This document shows positions 16,938 through 18,368 of a DNA stretch of 18,368 nt, in pieces (the first letter of the stretch is position 1; each line of letters starts with the position of its first letter). The stretch is taken from assembly GCA_002352185.1 (NCBI GenBank), contig DEHY01000158.1, positions 8,600 through 26,967 on the forward strand, in the 5' to 3' direction. The stretch comes from Competibacteraceae bacterium UBA2788 (GTDB lineage Bacteria; Pseudomonadota; Gammaproteobacteria; Competibacterales; Competibacteraceae). Below the pieces are notes generated by a model. That model worked only from the letters and a program-made list of their open reading frames with translations. It did no database searches and was not told the origin of the DNA. Made by a program: the position numbers and the translations under genes.

Positions 16938-17984
16938 ATGAACCTCGACGAACTTTTGAATTTTTCGGTGCAGAACAAGGCTTCCGATTTGCATTTGTCC
17001 GCCGGTCTGCCGCCGATGATCCGGGTCGACGGCGATGTCCGCCGGATCAACGTGCCGCCGCTCGACCATAAGCAGGTCCACGGCCTGATCTACGACATTA
17101 TGAACGACAAGCAGCGCAAGGATTACGACGAGTTTCTGGAATGCGACTTTTCCTTTGAAGTCCCCAAACTGGCTCGCTTCCGCGTCAACGCCTTCAATCA
17201 GGATCGCGGCGCGGCGGGCGTGTTCCGCACCATTCCCACCAAAATACTAAGCCTGGAAGATTTGGGGTGTCCACCTGTATTTCGGGATTTGATTGATGTC
17301 CCACGCGGGCTGATCCTGGTCACCGGCCCAACCGGATCGGGCAAATCCACTACGCTGGCGGCGATGATTGACCACATCAACAAGAATGAGTACGGCCATA
17401 TCCTGACGATTGAAGATCCCATCGAATTTGTTCACCAGAGTCAGCGCTGCCTGATCAATCAGCGCGAGGTGCATCGCGACACGCTCGGTTTTGCCGAGGC
17501 GCTGCGCTCGGCGCTGCGCGAGGATCCGGACATCATCCTGGTGGGCGAAATGCGCGACCGGGAAACCATCAGTCTGGCGCTGACCGCCGCCGAAACCGGC
17601 CATTTGGTGTTCGGCACCCTGCATACCAGTTCTGCGCCCAAAACCATTGACCGCATCATTGACGTGTTCCCCGCCGGAGAAAAGCCGATGGTGCGATCCA
17701 TGCTGTCCGAGTCGCTGCGGGCGGTGATCGCGCAGGCGCTGCTCAAAAAGAAAGGGGGTGGGCGAACGGCGGCGCATGAAATCATGGTGGGCGTTCCCGC
17801 TATCCGCAACCTGATCCGCGAGGACAAGGTGGCGCAAATGTATTCGTCCATTCAGACCGGATCAGCTTTTGGCATGCAAACGCTCGATCAATGCCTGCTG
17901 GATCTGGTCAAGAAGGGGACGGTGGCGCGCGAGGAAGCCGTCAGCTATGCCCAGAACAAAGGCTCGTTCAAACCGGGGGCGTGA
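16938..17984 (+). CDS. pilT: Type IV pilus retraction ATPase PilT
   Basis: PilT is the hexameric cytoplasmic ATPase that powers type IV pilus retraction and twitching motility. The 348-residue protein has the N-terminal PAS-like domain (MNLDELLNFSVQNKASDLHLSAG..., 1-100) and the RecA-like C-terminal domain. In the latter are Walker A GPTGSGKST (130-138), the Asp box TIEDPIEFVH, Walker B in DIILVGEMRD, and the His box GHLVFGTLHTSSAPKTIDRI. The C-terminal AIRNLIRE motif, needed for retraction in studied PilT proteins, is intact (VPAIRNLIREDK). Length matches the family (~345). ATG 16938 has GGGAG ahead of it. It is divergent from yggS. The usual partner gene pilU is not found directly downstream: the next 300 bases hold no convincing gene. 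Confidence 0.98.
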   Translation: MNLDELLNFSVQNKASDLHLSAGLPPMIRVDGDVRRINVPPLDHKQVHGLIYDIMNDKQRKDYDEFLECDFSFEVPKLARFRVNAFNQDRGAAGVFRTIPTKILSLEDLGCPPVFRDLIDVPRGLILVTGPTGSGKSTTLAAMIDHINKNEYGHILTIEDPIEFVHQSQRCLINQREVHRDTLGFAEALRSALREDPDIILVGEMRDRETISLALTAAETGHLVFGTLHTSSAPKTIDRIIDVFPAGEKPMVRSMLSESLRAVIAQALLKKKGGGRTAAHEIMVGVPAIRNLIREDKVAQMYSSIQTGSAFGMQTLDQCLLDLVKKGTVAREEAVSYAQNKGSFKPGA

Positions 17985-18291
17985 GAAACCCGGCCCAGCG
18001 CGCCTCAACGCCATCCCTACCCTTCTTGATTCCTTTCTGGCTGGTTTCCTTGCCGCATCAGCCACGCTGCCCCGATGGAGTGGCTGGCGCGGAACCGGAA
18101 GCTCTAATTTATAAATCCGGTTCTTCGACGTTTTCTGTGGAGACCGGGCAGGTTGGAGGAACGCTCACAGAGATAATCGGTTTTGATGCAAATTAAGTCC
18201 ATAATTTTCTTATGTTGCATCAATTATAAATTACATACATAGAGATCTGACCCCCGCTTTCCTCAAGAACCCTCTAAGAACTATAAATCTC
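17985..18291. other. Gene-poor region downstream of pilT with a composition change
   Basis: No convincing gene is seen on either strand in these ~300 bases. The open frames present are short, Arg/Ser/Pro-rich and without family resemblance. The first part is still GC-rich like pilT. From about 18190 the sequence turns clearly AT-rich (for example AATTATAAATTACATACAT near 18220). Two inverted repeats lie in or at the edge of it (18092-18123 and 18273-18296). The stretch AGATCTGACCCCCGCTTTC near 18243 resembles short motifs often seen next to mobile elements, but I cannot assign it. Confidence 0.5.
18092..18123. repeat. Inverted repeat, 8-base arms, downstream of pilT
   Basis: GAACCGGA (18092-18099) pairs perfectly with TCCGGTTC (18116-18123) across a 16-base AT-rich loop. 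It is about 110 bases after pilT. A U-run does not follow, so it is at best a weak terminator; it could also be a protein-binding dyad or a remnant of an element end. Confidence 0.45.
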
Positions 18292-18296
18292 TTAGA
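18273..18296. repeat. Inverted repeat overlapping the stop codon of the terminal minus-strand gene
   Basis: TCTAAGA (18273-18279) and TCTTAGA (18290-18296) are perfect inverted arms around a 10-base AT-rich loop. The TAA stop of the minus-strand gene (18294-18292) falls in one arm. It may act in transcription termination or mRNA 3'-end stability, but it lacks a U-run. Confidence 0.4.
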
Positions 18297-18368
18297 ACCC
18301 GTATTCATTGATGAGATATTTGATAATTTCTTTGTTTTGCGGAGTTATGTTAAGAAATCGTAGACCAG
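18292..18368 (-). CDS. C-terminal end of an AT-rich gene, possibly PilZ-domain-like (partial)
   Basis: On the minus strand one frame stays open from the window edge to TAA at 18294-18292, giving at least 24 C-terminal residues; the other two frames stop within the first 24 bases. The visible end contains GLRFLNITPQNKEIIKYLIN followed by an acidic/aromatic tail. The pattern G-hydrophobic-x-F-hydrophobic-x-hydrophobic, then a polar turn and an amphipathic helix, resembles the final strand and helix of PilZ c-di-GMP-binding domains. The c-di-GMP-binding arginines would lie outside the window, so this cannot be confirmed. Codon use (AAA, ATT, AAT, TTT) is strikingly AT-rich compared with every other gene here, which suggests a different origin. 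It points toward pilT from the opposite strand. Confidence 0.45.
   Translation of the reverse strand, partial: GLRFLNITPQNKEIIKYLINEYGF

Noticed and set aside
18075-18135. tRNA-like look of the segment with GGTTC and paired CCGGA/TCCGG arms
   Set aside because: A D-arm, seven-base anticodon loop and paired acceptor ends cannot be built; the arm pairing has a 16-base loop. It is only an inverted repeat.

Overview
This window looks like chromosomal DNA from a high-GC gammaproteobacterium. The evidence is gene order and protein type: pepA-holC, the divergent ffh/ypjD pair, yggS-(small exported protein)-proC-yggT-yggU, and pilT divergent from yggS. Pseudomonas, Chromatiales-like and Competibacter-like bacteria share parts of this order; I cannot name a genus. 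Apart from the last ~180 bases, codon use is strongly G/C at third positions throughout.

Layout. (1) 2-1289, plus strand: the C-terminal part of leucyl aminopeptidase PepA, overlapping holC (DNA polymerase III chi). (2) 1314-4863, minus strand: ffh then tex, a tight pair running toward holC. (3) 4984-5793, plus strand: ypjD, a CcsA/YpjD-type membrane protein, divergent from ffh. (4) 5787-13649, minus strand, five genes in transcription order: a SAM-dependent methyltransferase with a regulatory domain, a type I secretion ABC transporter, its HlyD-type membrane-fusion partner, a WecA/WbpL-type polyprenyl-phosphate sugar-1-phosphate transferase, and a WbpM-type membrane-anchored nucleotide-sugar 4,6-dehydratase. 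This is the accessory, envelope-related part of the window. (5) 13690-13833: a palindromic, MITE-like repeat that separates this block from the next and supplies the last codons and stop of yggU. (6) 13815-16806, minus strand: yggS, a small exported protein of unknown function, proC, yggT, yggU. (7) 16938-17984, plus strand: pilT, the type IV pilus retraction ATPase, with an operator-like dyad in the shared intergenic region. (8) 17985-18368: a gene-poor stretch turning sharply AT-rich, with the C-terminal end of a further minus-strand gene running off the window (possibly PilZ-like).

How the genes fit together. The housekeeping genes cover peptide turnover, replication, membrane-protein targeting, proline synthesis, PLP homeostasis and pilus retraction. 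The accessory block combines a two-component type I exporter (no TolC-type outer-membrane gene and no obvious substrate gene visible) with the two enzymes that typically start a lipid-linked O-antigen or exopolysaccharide unit, plus a methyltransferase of a class known to include protein lysine methyltransferases. A reasonable but unproven reading is a cell-surface module in which an exported protein or glycan is modified. No CRISPR array, rRNA, convincing tRNA or intact insertion sequence was found.
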